From contig CANTUZ010000006.1 in assembly GCA_947846985.1 (NCBI GenBank), forward strand, positions 51,926,707 through 51,990,706: a stretch of 64,000 nucleotides of DNA, given 5' to 3'. The stretch is from Fratercula arctica. Lineage: Eukaryota > Chordata > Aves > Charadriiformes > Alcidae. The position numbers and the translations under genes were made by a program. The notes beneath the pieces are model-generated. The model was not told the DNA's origin. It saw only the letters and a program-made list of their open reading frames with translations, and searched no databases. Shown here in pieces: positions 11,580 through 25,500 of the stretch (the first letter of the stretch is position 1; each line of letters begins with the position of its first letter).

Positions 11580-13159
11580 TCTCCAGCATATAAAAACTGC
11601 AAACGCAACAAACGAAAGGCGGTGATGCTTGCAGAGAAAGCCACGGTGACCCAGCACCGAGGGTCGAGCGTGTCCGTACTGTACCGTGCTTGGCCCCAGA
11701 CACAGGGAAGGGGCTGCCCCCAGCCCGAGGCATGTCCCCAAGTACCCAGACAAGGAAGGAAAAAGGGCAGGGAACACCACAGCAAATAGACTCAACTGCC
11801 CTGACACCTCTGCAGGCTCCCAGACCAGAGGCCACAGTCCAGGCTGAAGCCGCCCTCCCCGGGGAGCTCCTGCTGCCACTGTTCGCAGCCTGGAGGGAGT
11901 GGGACTGTCCCAGCTCCGTCCCAGCACCTCGTCCCTCCCGGCAGCCCACACTTGGTGCTGGGCAGAGGGGGAGGCAGACTCGGGCCCCTCATAGGACCTT
12001 TCCCCAAAGAGCAGAAGTGAACCACTCGTGCCCCGCTCACGCCATCCAGGCCCTTAAAGACATCACATTGCTGAGCAGCCGCGCAAGGGAGAAGGCCGCA
12101 GCTGCCACCGCCAGCCCCAGGCACGGGACAGCCCCTACAAACGGGACAGGCAGCAGAAAGGCAAAGTGTCGCAAGCAGAATGGCAAAGAGCAGGACAGAG
12201 GGAGCAGAACTCTGCCCTTAAATCCCCCCCGAGTACCCCAGGGCAGGGCCCCGAGTAGCACAAGACTGTGCAGGCACCCTCCGCTGCTCCAGGCTGAATG
12301 CAGAGGGACAGCCCCAGCCCCGGGACTGGTGGCCCAGGCAAGGGGAAGGCGGGTTCTGCCACGGGGCAGTGCCAGGCTTGCATCTGGCCCAATGTGTGGG
12401 CAAGAGATGGGAGGCAAGAGGGAAGTGGCACCATCTCTCCACTCCCCGGAGGCACTGAAGCCCTGGAACATTCATGCATTAGCCAAAAGGCAACTACAAT
12501 GGGATTTAAAACGCATATATAAGGCTGGTCCCTGCTCCCCTCTCGGGGCTGCTGGAAGGGCAGTGAGTCTTCCGCAAGGGGGAGGAAAGAAGCCATCTTC
12601 AGCGCCATGTGTGCCTAGCGCCCTTGGAGCTCTGTCCTCCTGTCGGGCCACGCCACGCTCCAGCTCTCCCCCCCATGGGCGGCAGGCTCAGAGAAAGTCA
12701 AACACCCCGTAATTCTTTGCTGCTTGATAGAAGAAACACAAAAGGGTGAAAAGAAAGAAGAGATGTTTAGGGTGGAAGGACCGAGCAGCAGCGACACACG
12801 GGCAAGCAGCACAGGGCGCTGGGACGGATGCGGATTAATGGGGTTAGAGAGGACGGCAGGAGGGAATTACCATCGGCAATACACAAGTCTAGTGGCGGGA
12901 TGGGCTGGCAGCACCCAGCAGGTCTACCAGGCCCGTCCACCCCGCTCGAGGAGGGATTAGAATCAAGGTTTAGTTCCATTTATTATTTTTTTCCCTTTTT
13001 TTTCTTTTCGTTATCAAGACCAAAAAAAAAAAAACCAAAACAAAACAAAAAAACAAAACCCAAAAAACAAGGGGTGAAGCCAGGACTGGTCCTAGGAGAC
13101 GAATGACAGGGATGGAGGGGGGAAAGGAAGGGGCGGCAGACAGACAGGGGACGGGCGCT
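11580..13159 (-). other. DVL3: DVL3 3' untranslated region
   Basis: GC-rich unique sequence directly after the DVL3 stop codon, without splice-flanked exons. Its first 200 bases hold a long U-rich tract on the sense strand (complement of 13021-13071). An A-rich tract and a possible proximal poly(A) signal AATAAA (12979-12984) follow. The open frames on either strand here are uninterrupted only because of high GC. The distal end depends on the poly(A) signal at 11574. Confidence 0.6.
12979..12984 (-). terminator. DVL3: possible proximal DVL3 poly(A) signal (AATAAA)
   Basis: AATAAA on the minus strand about 180 bases after the stop codon, at the end of an A-rich stretch. No GU-rich downstream element is visible. 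If used, it would give a very short 3'UTR. Confidence 0.35.
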
Positions 13160-13584
13160 TCACATTACATCCACAAAGAACTCACTGGGGTTGCCCATGG
13201 CCATTCGGAAGGACTGTCTACTGGCCGTCAGTTCAGGGGGCACAGAGGCCAGGTCACGGCCCGGCGGCGCCCCAGGGGGGCCCATGGCTGAAGGCGGTGG
13301 AGGCATCAGCAACATGGGGGGGCTGAAGAGAGGGGGGAGGCCGGGCGGCCCATATGACTGCTGGCTGTGGTGGCTGCGGATGCTGTGAGCCAGGGAGTGC
13401 TGGCTGCGCTGGCTGTGCTGGCTGGCCGGCACCGAGCGCTCGCTGGCCGCGCGCTCGCGCCGCATGCTGCTCCTCGTGGTGTGGTCCGACTCACTCCCGC
13501 TGCCGCCTGACTTGGACTCCCCGGTCTTCTCTCTCTCCTTCCTCCTCTCGCTGCCACTGCGATTGGAACCGCTGCTCCGGCTCC
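13160..13584 (-). CDS. DVL3: DVL3 exon 15 (terminal coding exon)
   Basis: Residues 572-712 and the stop codon TGA at 13160-13162. It is rich in Ser, Arg and His ([22 protein letters not shown]), then Pro/Met-rich ([10 protein letters not shown]), and ends [15 protein letters not shown]. The last residues are the family's internal PDZ ligand. Acceptor TTCACAG|GGAGCC. Confidence 0.98.
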
Positions 13585-16500
13585 CTGTGAAGCACACAAG
13601 GCAGGGTTAGGTGACAGCTCAGACAAGCCAGGAAGAAATTATGCTCCTCCGGCCACGAGGGGACTACAGCACACTGCAGCACAGCCACCTGCCAGCACAG
13701 CCCGTGCTCTCAGTCTCCTTTCAACAGTCCCACAACCCTTCCGAGATGGCTTTTGCCCTGACTTCCCACACAGCCTTTTCCTGCTGCTTCCCTGTGCTGA
13801 ACAGGGCATCTGCCCACCTGCAGGCATATTTTAGTCCTTTTCACTCACCTTCGCTGTGCTGGCTGCCTGCACTGCCACCTCCGTAGCTGTAGCCTGGGTC
13901 AGGGAAGCCGGGGTGGGGGTTGTATGGATGAGGCGGTGGATACTGATATGGGAAAGCCATAGGCCAGGGTGCAGCTCCTGGGTGGGGGAGTGGAGCCAAA
14001 GTGTCCTGATCGGAGGCACCGCTGGAGCCATCATGATCGTGGAGAGACAGATTAGCCATGTCTGCAAGAAAGCAGAGAAGAGGGGTTAATCCAAGCAGAA
14101 AGACAACCACGTGTGATGAAGCAGCTCCCTGTCCACGCTTGCTGATGGACAAGGATGGGGTACACAAGGAGATGCAAGAAGTTGGCACTCTCCCTGATAG
14201 TCAGTGCAGCCATTTATGCTTCTTGGATGGATAACAGCCAGGCTGTACAAGTCAGAGCTACCACTCTAATACAGAGACCAGCTTGGTGGGAAAGGACCGC
14301 ATCAGAGTTAAGTTCACCCTGCCATTTACTTCCCCCGTCCCTCTTATTTGAGCAGAATCCGGTTGTCTGAGCACCCCTCCTTTGCCAGCTTTGTAAGTTC
14401 AAAGCCTGGACACAAAGTCAGTGAAGACTAAGACTCTGCTATGGCTGCCCAAGAGAAAAGATCACATAGTAAGTGACAATGTCATCTTCCAATTTCACCA
14501 CCCCAGCAGCATGACAAGGGAGCTGGGATATTCTTCCTCACTCTCTAACAGAATCTTTAGAACAAGGGGCCCAATCTGATGGCAATGGCGGTAGATATGT
14601 CCCCACAGTGTTAGCAAGGCTCTGCAGGACCTCAGCCCTCCCTCCATTCTCTCCCTCCCATCCATGCCAAGTGCCATACTTCCACAGAGGTCCCCGAAGA
14701 TGTAATAACATTGCTCCGAGAAGGTGATCTTGTTCACGGTGTGTCGGATGTAGCCAGCCTTCAGCAGATTGCTGGCATATTTGCGGGATTCACGACGGTC
14801 TGTAAAGCCCTCCACATGGTGATAGAGCCAATCCACAACATCTGAACCTGCCACCAAACATCAGAGTTAAATACAGCAACAGATAGGAAGACAGCAGCCC
14901 TTGAGGCAGTGGGGTGCACTGGAGCCAAGACAAAGTGGGCCAAAAGGTGACAAGGGACTGCACAGCCAAAGGTTCGATTTGCGACTCTGGCCTGGTCAAC
15001 AGTTTACACTGACAGAGATGCTCCCGGGGGCATCTGCTTGGAAAACAGGCCACCCATTCCCCACTTCCTGCCACTGCTGCAGGCAGCATGGTCTCTTACC
15101 AATGAAGGCATTGGGGATGGTGATCTTCAGCCACATGCGGTCACGCACCTCCAGGCCTGACTCTGGCGAGGCCATGGCTTTCACAATGGTGGCCATGTCG
15201 CTGTGGATGGACAGGTGAAAGTCATCGAGGCCTGTGGTGTGGACGAAGGGAAGGGAGGCAGAGATGAGAGGGGACAGAAAAGACAATAGCGCTACATGGA
15301 AGCATCACACACAGGAGGAATGGGCCAGGGAACAATACATCGCAGACAGTCTTGGGGTGCATGCTGTGTAATCCCCCTGCCAGCCTTCCGATGTTATCCT
15401 TCCCGTGTCAGCTGTTTCACCTTGTGCAAAACCCAGGCTAGAGTCTCCTTCCTTCCAACGTGTCCCAAGCAGCTGAGATCCAAAAGTTGCGAAGTGAGCC
15501 CACACAGCCCAGCAGGGGAATTCTCTGCTCCTTGCAAACTTACAATGAACTCCTGGCATTTTGCCCCAGCTCTCTAGACCCTTGCTTCAGGGCTCTGTAC
15601 ACTGCAATCACCCAAAACCTTCAGAAGGCAACCAAAAGAGCCCTGTGCTCAGCAGGACCCTGCTCCACTGTGAGGCTCTTTGCTCCCAGTTGCCTCCATC
15701 CTGCCCTACCTGCTGTCTGGGAGGGAAACTGCTCCAGGGACAAGCCGACTCCCTCTGCTCCGGCACTCTCAGCCGGTAACCCCTGACTGCTCTGAGCCTT
15801 TCCTCTGCACCTGCCACAGCTCCTGGATTGCACCCGGGCTCTTTAACTCCCCTTATATAAAAGGCTAGAAAAGGTGGTATTAATTCACCCAGACAAAACT
15901 CCCACTGATCCAAGCGCCTGCCTGGTGAGAGCTGTCTCCTTCTTAGTCCCCTGGCAGGCCCGATCTTGCCCATCCCAGCAGCTCCCAGGCAGATGTATTG
16001 CTCCCTTTATAGCACAGTGAAGGCGAGGAAGCCGTGCAGCGGGTGGAGCACGGAGGCACAAGGACTTACGTTCGGTCTCTGGGATGGAGCTGGTGATGGA
16101 GGAGCTGGTGGAAGTGATTGTGCTCATGGATGGACTCATACCGTACGCTGGGTAGGTGCCAGTCATCGCTGCCGTGTGAGACACCCAGGCTGCCGGGTCG
16201 ATGGGCCGGATGGGCTCACCTGCAGTGAAGAAAGAGTCAGTCAGCAGCTATAAGAAATTACCCCCTCATCAAATCAACCTCTAGGAAGGGACAGGGACTC
16301 AGCGCAGCCCATTCCATCCCCAGTATCTGCCGGGACTCACCCGGATCGGAGCATGGAGAGTCTGGCCCAGCCCAGATCCGCTGGGGAGCAACTGGGAGAG
16401 AAAGAAGAGAGGGAGGGTCAGCAGGAGAGGTGCAGAGGGAGAGATCCCCCTATGGCTCAAGGAGGGGTTTCTCTTTCCTCTGGCGCCCCGAGCAAGTGAC

Positions 16501-19500
16501 CCCCCTGCCCCAGTGAAACGCGTCCCCAGCGTGATGTGGGAAGGAGGGCTGGGCTTACGGGCATTTTGGTCTGGGAATAGGACATAGCAGCCTCCTAACA
16601 GGAGAGCTGAAACCCCACCAAACCCCAATTCAGTGCCCCATGGAGTCACACACACAGCGGAGGAACAAGACAACAACCAAGTAAGTGCTTAAGGCAGGGC
16701 TCTCACATGAGCTGGGCACCAGCGTTAAGGGTGGGTCAGCTATCCACTTACTCCTGGGTAACGAGAAGCAGCCTCGCGGGCTGGGGTCCCAGCACTTGGC
16801 CACTGTCAGGGTGATGGGCCTGCAACAAAAAGGCGAGAGTTAGAACAAGAACCCAGTGGTGCAAACCCCTGCACGGCGGGTGGATGCTGGGTGCTGGTTC
16901 TCTCCTGCAAGACAGGGAGAAGCTGCCAGTAAAGTGCCCTTGTTCCCTTCTAGCTGTGGATTTCCTTAGTGGCATGGACAAAATGATGTGACCCTGCTGA
17001 TGGTTGCAGATGACCCTAATGACACAGCATCCCCACAAAAAGGGGGCACAGGCCCCAATTCACCACCATTCTATTGGCTGCAATTCTTGCTTCGGGCATG
17101 AAAACACAGGAATCAAAGCAACATCAAAAACATAAGTTCTGAGCTTCTGCAGAGCCACTGGCAGAGGTGGCTGGAAGACATGACACACACACCTCAAGCA
17201 CACACCATATGGCTGCCCATGGGGGTAAGGAACCACTTGAGAACTTACCCTGGCTTGTGCACAATCTCCCTCAGCACCCGCACAGCATCATCGTTGCTCA
17301 TGTTCTCAAAGTTGATGTCATTTACCTGCAAACAACGCAAAGAGGTGAGTTCCAGAGATGTGACCAGAGGCTGAGCTCCCCAGTCAGCTCAGCAGTGACT
17401 CAGCTTCCCTCATCCAAGCGCAGCTTCCTGGGTTTAGCTTGCCAAAGTGCACAGGGAGGCTTCTGGGTCTTTTCTTACTGCTTTCCCAGGCCCAAAGATG
17501 GAGATATGTGGGCGCAAAGTACCTGCAAAAGCATGTCTCCTGGCTCAATCCTGCCATCAGCTGCCACAGCACCACCCTTCATGATGGAGCCAATGTAAAT
17601 GCCTCCATCCCCACGCTCATTGCTCTGTCCCACAATAGAAATGCCCAGGAAGTTGTATTTCTCTGCAGGGATGGAAAGAGAAAGAAGTAAGACACCACGA
17701 AACAGCAGGCACAAGCAGCCCTAACCTCAGACAAACCACGTGCTAACAATGGTTGCTTGCACCACTGTCCCAGAGGGATGTCCTGGGACGCAGAGAAACT
17801 CTTGAGAGACCAGTGCTTCAAGACAAGTAGCAGACTACAAAATCCATCTCCTCACTCCTCCCCATGTGTGTTGTCCTTGCCCCCTCCCCAGTTCCCTCTC
17901 CGCCACCCAGTCTCGCTCTGGAAGGACTGTAGGCTCCATGCACACCTCCCACTCACCCATGTTCAGTGTGACTGTGATGATGTTCAGGGACATGGTGGAG
18001 TCTGTGATGCTGCTGAAGGACGATGACTGCAACATAAGTGAAACATGAGATGTCCTCCTGTGCCTCAGTAACATTCCCAGCCCCAGCTCCCTCCACTTGC
18101 GCTCCCTGTGGCACCATAGCCATAACCCACAACTCCAGCCTTATGCTGGGAGCTTTGCGGAGCCACAGGGCATCAGACACAGTCCTTATGACCCCTCCAC
18201 AGCTAGGACAAGGTCTGTGGTCCCAGCTCTTGAGGCTGCATTGGCTTGGGAATGGTTTACAGCACTTTATGAAGTCTCAGCGCTTGGATACCACCCGTCC
18301 CCAGCTGCGCCCACAGCAAACGGACAAATCCCTGATCAGCCCTGCAGCACTGAGCGGAGAGATCCACCAGGCAGCGCACCTTGCCCTGCCTTGCCCTCCC
18401 CAGGACACCCAGCCCCTGGGTACCCGCTCAATGCGTGGAGCCTTCTGTTTCCGCCGGCGTCGCTTGTGCCTCCTCATTAGACGGGAAGCACTGCTTTGCT
18501 CTGTTGAACTGCTAAACCTAGAGGCAAGAAACAGAGTCAGCTCTTCTGCTGCCAGGGTGGTGGCTCTGGCAGCAAGAGAGACTCAGAAATGGCACAGGGA
18601 ATAGAGGATTGCAGGGGCAGAACATGTACGTGGGGGACAGACAATAGCAGAGGGGGCTGCTGGGTGAGATCTGAGACAGAGGCAGGTCTGAGCAAGGACA
18701 CTGGAGCCTGGGATTACTGTGCCCTGCAAAGGCATCTCTCTGTGCTGAGAGGCAGGGGGAAGCCTCCAGGACCTAAACTCTCTTACCTGCTGGTGGAGTC
18801 GTCTTCATCTGAATCGAAGAAGCTGGTGGTCTCCAGCTCACTGCTCATGAGTGTGGAGGAGCTCTCGTACCCGCCCAGGTCTCGGCGCCGCTCTCCCTTC
18901 ACTGTCCCATTCACCCTGGGTGCTATGAAAAGACAAGACTGAGCGTGCTTGAGACAGGCCACAAGGAAACAACCCCTTCCCCTATGCAAGGCTCACAGCA
19001 ACCTTCTCAGCATGAATCTGGCCACCAGACAATCCCATTGAGAGCCAGCTGGCTCTGAGTCCACCCTGGGATCAGATCCATCTTCCGTGGGATGCCTTTT
19101 CTCTCACTACAGGATAGGGAAGAGGCTGATGGGCCACTAGGAAAAATGCTGCTAAACTTGTGGACGACTTGCGGCTGGTTCCTTGGCAGAGCAAGGAGCA
19201 GCATGGAGTGGCAAGGCCACAGCACACTCTGCTTTTCAACTAAGGAGGACTGAGGCACTGCTGCCTCCTGCTCTCGAGGCTTCTACAGGAGACATTTCCT
19301 TTGCCCCAAAGGTTTCAACACCAACAACACCAAGCTCTGATGCAATACAGGTGTTACTTCCTGTCTCCAAAATGAGGCTATGGCCTCAGATCACTGAACA
19401 GCCTTTCTAAGCTGGGAAGGTTCTGCAGAGCAGACAGCGCTGCCCCATGTCTGCAGCTGGTGTCCCCACCATGCCACAGCCATGCCCTGCAGAGCTCCTG

Positions 19501-22500
19501 CCACGTTACTAACACTCACCATGCTCAGGCCCATCTTTCCGACGAGGTCGTTCCCTTTGCGACGACACCACCGAGTCCGTCTCTGTCTCATTGTCCAAGT
19601 TTTCCCGACTCCCCCCAGTGTTAGGGCTGTGACGAGATAAAAGGAGCAAATATGTCCAACAGGAAACAACTTAAGCAGGCTCTCTCTACCTCTGTGCTGG
19701 CCAGCACGAGTCTCCAGCCAGCAGCTGTCTCCCTCCTGAGAGACAGGAGCAGAGACGGTGGGGAACAACCACAGCACATATGTGAGTGCAGCGCAAGGGA
19801 CTGGGAGAAGCTGTGCCAGCTCTTTGCCAACTTCCCTGCACTATTTTCAGCATGCCCTTGCTTGTTGAATGATGCAGCTCCACTTCCAATCAGCTCCCAG
19901 CCCCATCCTCCTCCCCTCTAGCTGGCTGTGATCCCTGCCAATTTGGGTAAGAGTGCCCCAGCCCCTGGTCTGGATTTACAGCAAAGTTGCTGTGAGTCCC
20001 TCCAAAACCAGGACAGGTGTCCAGATAACTTACTGGAAAGAGGGGGGCCTGGAGTCTCCAATTCCTCCCGTGCGCTCCATGGAGGGTGGCAGCTCTGTTT
20101 GGTTATCGGCACAGACTGAGCCAGCATCCGAATGGGAACCCTCTGCAGACACCAGCTGGAGGGACGAGACAGAGAATGAAATGGATGAGGCACTGGGAAA
20201 ACATTTACAAGAGTAGCCAAATGAGCTGGCCAGAAGCCTGCCTGGCCCAGGATCTCATCTCTGACAGTGGACAACAGCAGATGCCCAGGAGTGGGTATGG
20301 AACAGGCCAAGCATGTAGCAACATTCCCCCTCAACGCCTTCCCAGATGCCGGCTATTTGTGGTTCAGGAATTCCTGACCCAGTGGTGAAGTCAGGGTGGC
20401 CAACAGCCCTGCTTGGAGACTCACATCATCTGCACACCCACACTGGACAATTTTTACACTCAGATAACCTTTAGCACATGTCCTGTAGCAAGCAGTGGAT
20501 TTTCCTAGCTCTTCTTACATTGGAAGAGGCAGACATCAGTCATTCCTTTTCTTGATTTTACCAGTCTCCACACCTCTGCCTCCAAGCTGTGGGACCCAGC
20601 AGGACTTTCACCTACCAAGCCCATGGGAGCTGGGGGCAACCGAGTTCAGGGCTGAGGGTGGCTTCGAAACAGGCTCCAACATGCTCTTTTTCTGGCTTCC
20701 ATGCATACTTTGCAAACTTTCAGTTTGTGCCTGGATAATTGGCTTGGGCACAACCTCCAGCCAACCTCTGGGAGGCTCAACATTTTCCCTAGCATGGAAA
20801 TTAAAGAAAGGGTCAAACCCCAGGAACTCTCTATACCAGCCATGCTTTGGGGCAGTCCAGATCTGTGCCTCTGCCTCTAAGATAAACCACCAATTTCAGG
20901 GCTTGGGGAATGAGGTGAAGCCTCTCCCAGGAGGAATGGGCTCACCAGTGGTATAAAACAGAGGATTGCTCAAATAAGCTCAATGGACAGTGGTTTCCCC
21001 AACATGGCTCCGCATCCAGGTTTGCACTCTCCCCACTTTCAAGCTGCACTGAGCAGGGCTAATCCCAATAGGGCCGGGAAGGAAAGCAACAAAGAGCCCT
21101 TTCCTTGCAAGAGACATTCAGGAACCCCCAGAGCACAGGTGACAGGGCCCAGAAAGGAGCTCCTGCCCTTGGCCAGGGCCAGGATAGAGTTCAGGATCAC
21201 GGGCAGTATTCACAAAACAACAAGAAGTAAAATTGCAACCTTGGACTTCAGGAGGGCTAACTTTAACCTCTTCAAGAAACTGCCTGGAGAGATCCCGTGG
21301 GCTAGGGCTCTGGAAGGCAGGGAGGCTCAAGAGATCTGGCTGGTATTCAAACACCACTCTCTCCAAGCTCAGGATTGGTGCATCCCTAAGAGCAAGAAAT
21401 TGGGCAAGGGACGCAGGAGACCTGCATGGTTGAGCAGGGGGCTTCTGAAAAAGCTCAAGTGAAAGAAGGAAGTTTACAGTAAGTGGAAGAACGGACTGAC
21501 CACTTGGGAAGACTACAAGAATGCTGCCAGAGCGTGCAGGGATGAAACGAGGAAAGCCAAGGCCTCCTTGGAATTAAACCTGGCAAGGGATGTCAAGCTC
21601 AACAGGAAGGGCTTCTTCAAGTATATTGGAGGCAAAAGGAAAACTAGAGAAGTTGTGGGCCTGCTGTTGAATGAGACAGGAGCCATGGTGACGGAGGATG
21701 CGGAGTTACTGAATGCCTTCTTTGCTTCGGTCTTTACTGCTCAGCCCAACTGTCAGAAGTCCCAGACTTTGGAGAAAGTAACAAGGAAAGTCTGGACGAA
21801 GGAAGACTTCCCCTTGGTTGAGGAGGATCAAGTGAGAGATCAATTAAGTCAATTAGATATCCACAAGTCCATGGGTCCCGATGGGATGCACCCAAGAGTG
21901 CTGAGGGAGCTGGCAGAAGTCATTGGCGGGTCGCTCTCCGTCATCTTTGAAAGGTCCTGGAGAACAGGCGAGGTGCCTGAGGGCTGGAGGAAAGCCAATG
22001 TCACTCCAGTCTTCAGAAAGGGCAAGAAGAAAGACCCAGGAAACTACAGGCCGGTCAGCCTCACCTCCATCCATGGAAAGATGATGGAACAGCTCGTTCT
22101 GGGTGTCATCTCAAGGCACGTGCAGGAAAAGAAAGCTATCAGAAGTACTCAACATGGATCCACCAAGGAGAAATAATGTCTGACTAATCTGATAGCCTTC
22201 TATGATGGCATGACTGGATGGATAGATGAGGGGAGGACAGTGGATGTTGTCTACCTTGACTTCAGCAAGGTGTTCAACACGGTCTCCCACAGCATCCTCA
22301 TAAGGAAGCTTAGGAAGTGTGGGTAGATGACTGGGCAGTGGGGTGGATAGAAAACTGGCTGAAAGACAGAGCTCAGAGCGTCGTGATTAGGGGCACAGAG
22401 TCTAGTTGGAGGTCAGTGACGAGTGGTGTTCCCCAGGGGTCAGTACTGAGTCCAGTCCTCTTCAATATATTCATCAATGACCTGGATGAGGGGATAGAGT

Positions 22501-25500
22501 GCACCCTCAGCAAGTTTGCTGATGACACAAAGCTGGGGGGGGTGGCAGACACAGCAGAAGGCTGTGCCACCATCCAGAGAGACCTGGACAGGCTGAAGAG
22601 TTGGTCAGAGAGAAACCTTATGAAATTCAATAAGGGCAAGTATAGGGTGCTGCACCTGGGGAGGAATAACCCCATGCACCAGTACAGGTTGGGGGCCGAC
22701 CTGCTGGAGAGCAGCTCTGTGGAAAGAGACCTGGGAGTCCTGGTGGGAAACAGGATGACCATGAGCCAGCAATATGCCCTTGGGTCCAAGAAGGCCAATG
22801 GCATCCTGGGGTGCACCAAGAAGAGCGTGGCCAGGAGGTGGAGGGAGGTCATCCTCCCCTTCTGCTCTGCCCTCGTGAGGCCACATCTGGAGCACTGGGG
22901 CCAGTTCTGGGCTCCCCAGTTCAAGAAGGACAGGAAACTGCTGGAGAGGGGACAGCAAAGGGCTACAGAGATGCTGAGGGGACTGGAACATCTCTCTTAT
23001 GAAGAAAGGCTGAGGGATTTGGGCCTCTTCAGTCTGGAAAAAAGACGACTGAGGGGGGATCTTATCAAGATAAATACTGATAAATACTTCAAGGAGGGTG
23101 TGAGAAGGATGGGGCCAGGCTCTTTTCAGTGGTGCCCAGCGATAGGACAAGAGGTAATGGGCATAAACTTGAACATAGGAAGTTCCACCTAAACATGAGA
23201 AGGAACTTCTTTACTTTGAGGGTGGCAGAGCCCTGGCACAGGCTGCCCAGAGAGGTGGTGGAGTTTCCGTCTCTGGAGACATTCCAAACCTGCCTGGATG
23301 CATTCCTGTGCCACCTGCTCTGGGTGACCCTGCTCTGGCAAGGGGTTTAGACTAGATGATCTCCAGAGGTCCCTTCCAATCCTGGCCATTCTGTGATTCT
23401 GTGAGAATAGAGCTGACGAGCAAGGGAAGATCAATTTCCATCTTTAAGGACCTTCCACTGTGCTTCTCACATCTGCTCACACCTGTCCCCTGCACAACAC
23501 AAACAAGGGGTTGGCTCTCTCCCGGTGTCAGGGAGGATCTGTGGGGCCTTGATCTGCCCCAGACAAACAGGCTGTAGGTCAGCCCGGAGCCAGCCCAGGT
23601 AGATGAGGGGACAGGATAGGGCACGACAGACAGGACAGGACCTGCACGCTTGAACCAAGCCATCAGCCATCACAGGTATGTCTGATCGAACAGAGGTGAG
23701 GGATGCCCCACAGCGGGTCAGGACAGAAGGATCGTGAAACACGGGCTGGAAATGAGCTGACAGCTGCTGCCCAAACCATAATATCCAGTGTAAAGGCAGA
23801 GGCAGCTCTGCTGCTTGCTGGCGAGGAGACCGCATCTGCATGGAGGCAGGAACAGATGCCCATTTACACAGGTCTTGAGCGCTTCCCAGCATCACTGATG
23901 AAACACAGAGCTGTGCCCTGCCCACCTTTGAGAACGGGGGAGACGGTGATAAAGGGGATGATGGGCTCCACAGATCATCATTAGGGCAAGGTGTCCTGGG
24001 TTGAGCAACAGAAATAATTTCTCTTTTGGTAATTTTACTTGTCAGTAAGGTCTCTTCCAATGCTTAGGAACACTGCATTTTAGAAGATTATAGTGTCTGA
24101 ATTTGCAAAAATATTTACTTTGTAGGCAACTATGATATGCAGGTTTCAAGGTCTCAAGTGTTTTCAAGCTCACCAGGTGCAGGGGCAAGAAGAAGCGAGA
24201 CCCGGACACTTGACCTAAGCTGCCAACAGGGTTATTTTATACCATGAACATCACATTCAATATAAACTAGAAAGTTTGCTGCAATGTTCTCTCTCCTGTC
24301 ACAGCTCTGATCCCGAGAACTCCTTGCCCTGGGTGCCAGAGCCCCGAGCCCTTCCCTTCCTCCTGAAGCTTCAGCGCCCGCAGTGTCCCACATTTGCTGT
24401 CCCTGCAGGGAGTGCATGGCTTCTGCTGATGGAATGGGCTGGGAATAGTCCTTGTATATTTTATACTGGTATAGGGATCAATACTGGTTCTTTAGTCTTA
24501 TTAATGTTAACTGTTTTGTTTTATTCTATTAAACCTATTTATATTTCAACCCTTGGGTTTCCTTGTTTTTCCTAATTCCCCTTCCCAGGTGGGGAGGGGT
24601 CAGCAGGTGATAGAATAATTGTCTAAATGGCAGTAAATTGTCATGAGTTCTTCAAACTATAACACAGGGGGAAAGAGGTCTGCTGCCAGGGAGGCACTGG
24701 GAACAGAGACAGGGATGCAGCCAGGGCAAGGAAGACAGAGCAGCCCCAGAAAAGCCAGAGCCAAGGCAGCAGACAGGGCAGAAAGCACCCTGGGGTGTCA
24801 AAAGCTGCAGAGCCCGTCCCACAAGCCCCAGGACAAGCCCAACGGCTCCTGCTCTCACAACCGTCTAACCAGCTCATCTCACACTTGGCTCAGCTTCCGC
24901 TCTGCTCCCCACACCTTCCTGGTGACTCATCTTCCCAGGACACATCCCGCTCCCCGAGGGCCACATCCCTGCTCTAGCAGCCACTGCCTGGGAGCACGGG
25001 GGAGGTGAGATGCTGGAAGAGGCCAGCATCACCATACAACGCTCTGTGCTCGAAGATATCAAGGCAAGACCAGGCAAATAGATCTGGTCAGAGGGAATGG
25101 GCTGCAGGCAGCTGTCAAATAGCAGTGAGGAGGAGAGGAGAGGGGGTGTTCCTGAGAAGAGGGACTGATGCTGCTTTCTTCTAACACTCCCGGGGCTGGG
25201 ATTTCGTCCAGGGAAGGTTTTGATAACCACCCTGCACTTTTCCTGACTCTTGCACTTGTCAGGAAATATTAACTTGGATCCAAGCCCCCATCTTTCCCTC
25301 TAGTTAAAATTAGTACCAAGTTCCTAAAATAGCCTCATCCCAGCCTGTCTGGCAGAAGCAGCAAAGCAAGTGCCCCCCACCCAGCCCCCAAACAAGGAAG
25401 ACTCTCATGACAGAGCGAAAAAGAGATCATCAGCTGTGCATAAAGGTCTCTGAGACTGCCGTCACCTTTGTGCACAAGAGCTGGTAATGGTGCTAACGCC

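Larger units (their letters stand above)
13585..20033 (-). other. DVL3: DVL3 introns 3 to 14, no further gene
   Basis: Twelve short introns, from about 0.26 kb (intron 14, 13585-13848) to about 0.95 kb, all GT-AG. I recognise no repeat family, RNA gene or nested gene in them. The open frames on the opposite strand are shadows of the exons or of GC-rich intron DNA. Confidence 0.8.

Noticed and set aside
10745..11593. Long plus-strand open frame (282 codons) across the CpG island
   Set aside because: Low-complexity Gly/Arg/Pro product, overlapping frames open on both strands, no family match. Typical of GC-rich DNA that lacks stop codons.
11690..12712. Plus-strand open frame of 340 codons
   Set aside because: Lies antisense in the DVL3 3'UTR. 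Pro/Gly/Arg-rich, no domain, and no promoter on that strand nearby.
20983..21184. Start of the open frame ahead of the CR1 as a host gene fused to reverse transcriptase
   Set aside because: The first 67 codons are intron DNA with no family match; the frame is open by chance into the CR1.
23992..24643. Full endogenous provirus
   Set aside because: No gag, pol or env frame and no second LTR nearby; at most a solo LTR.
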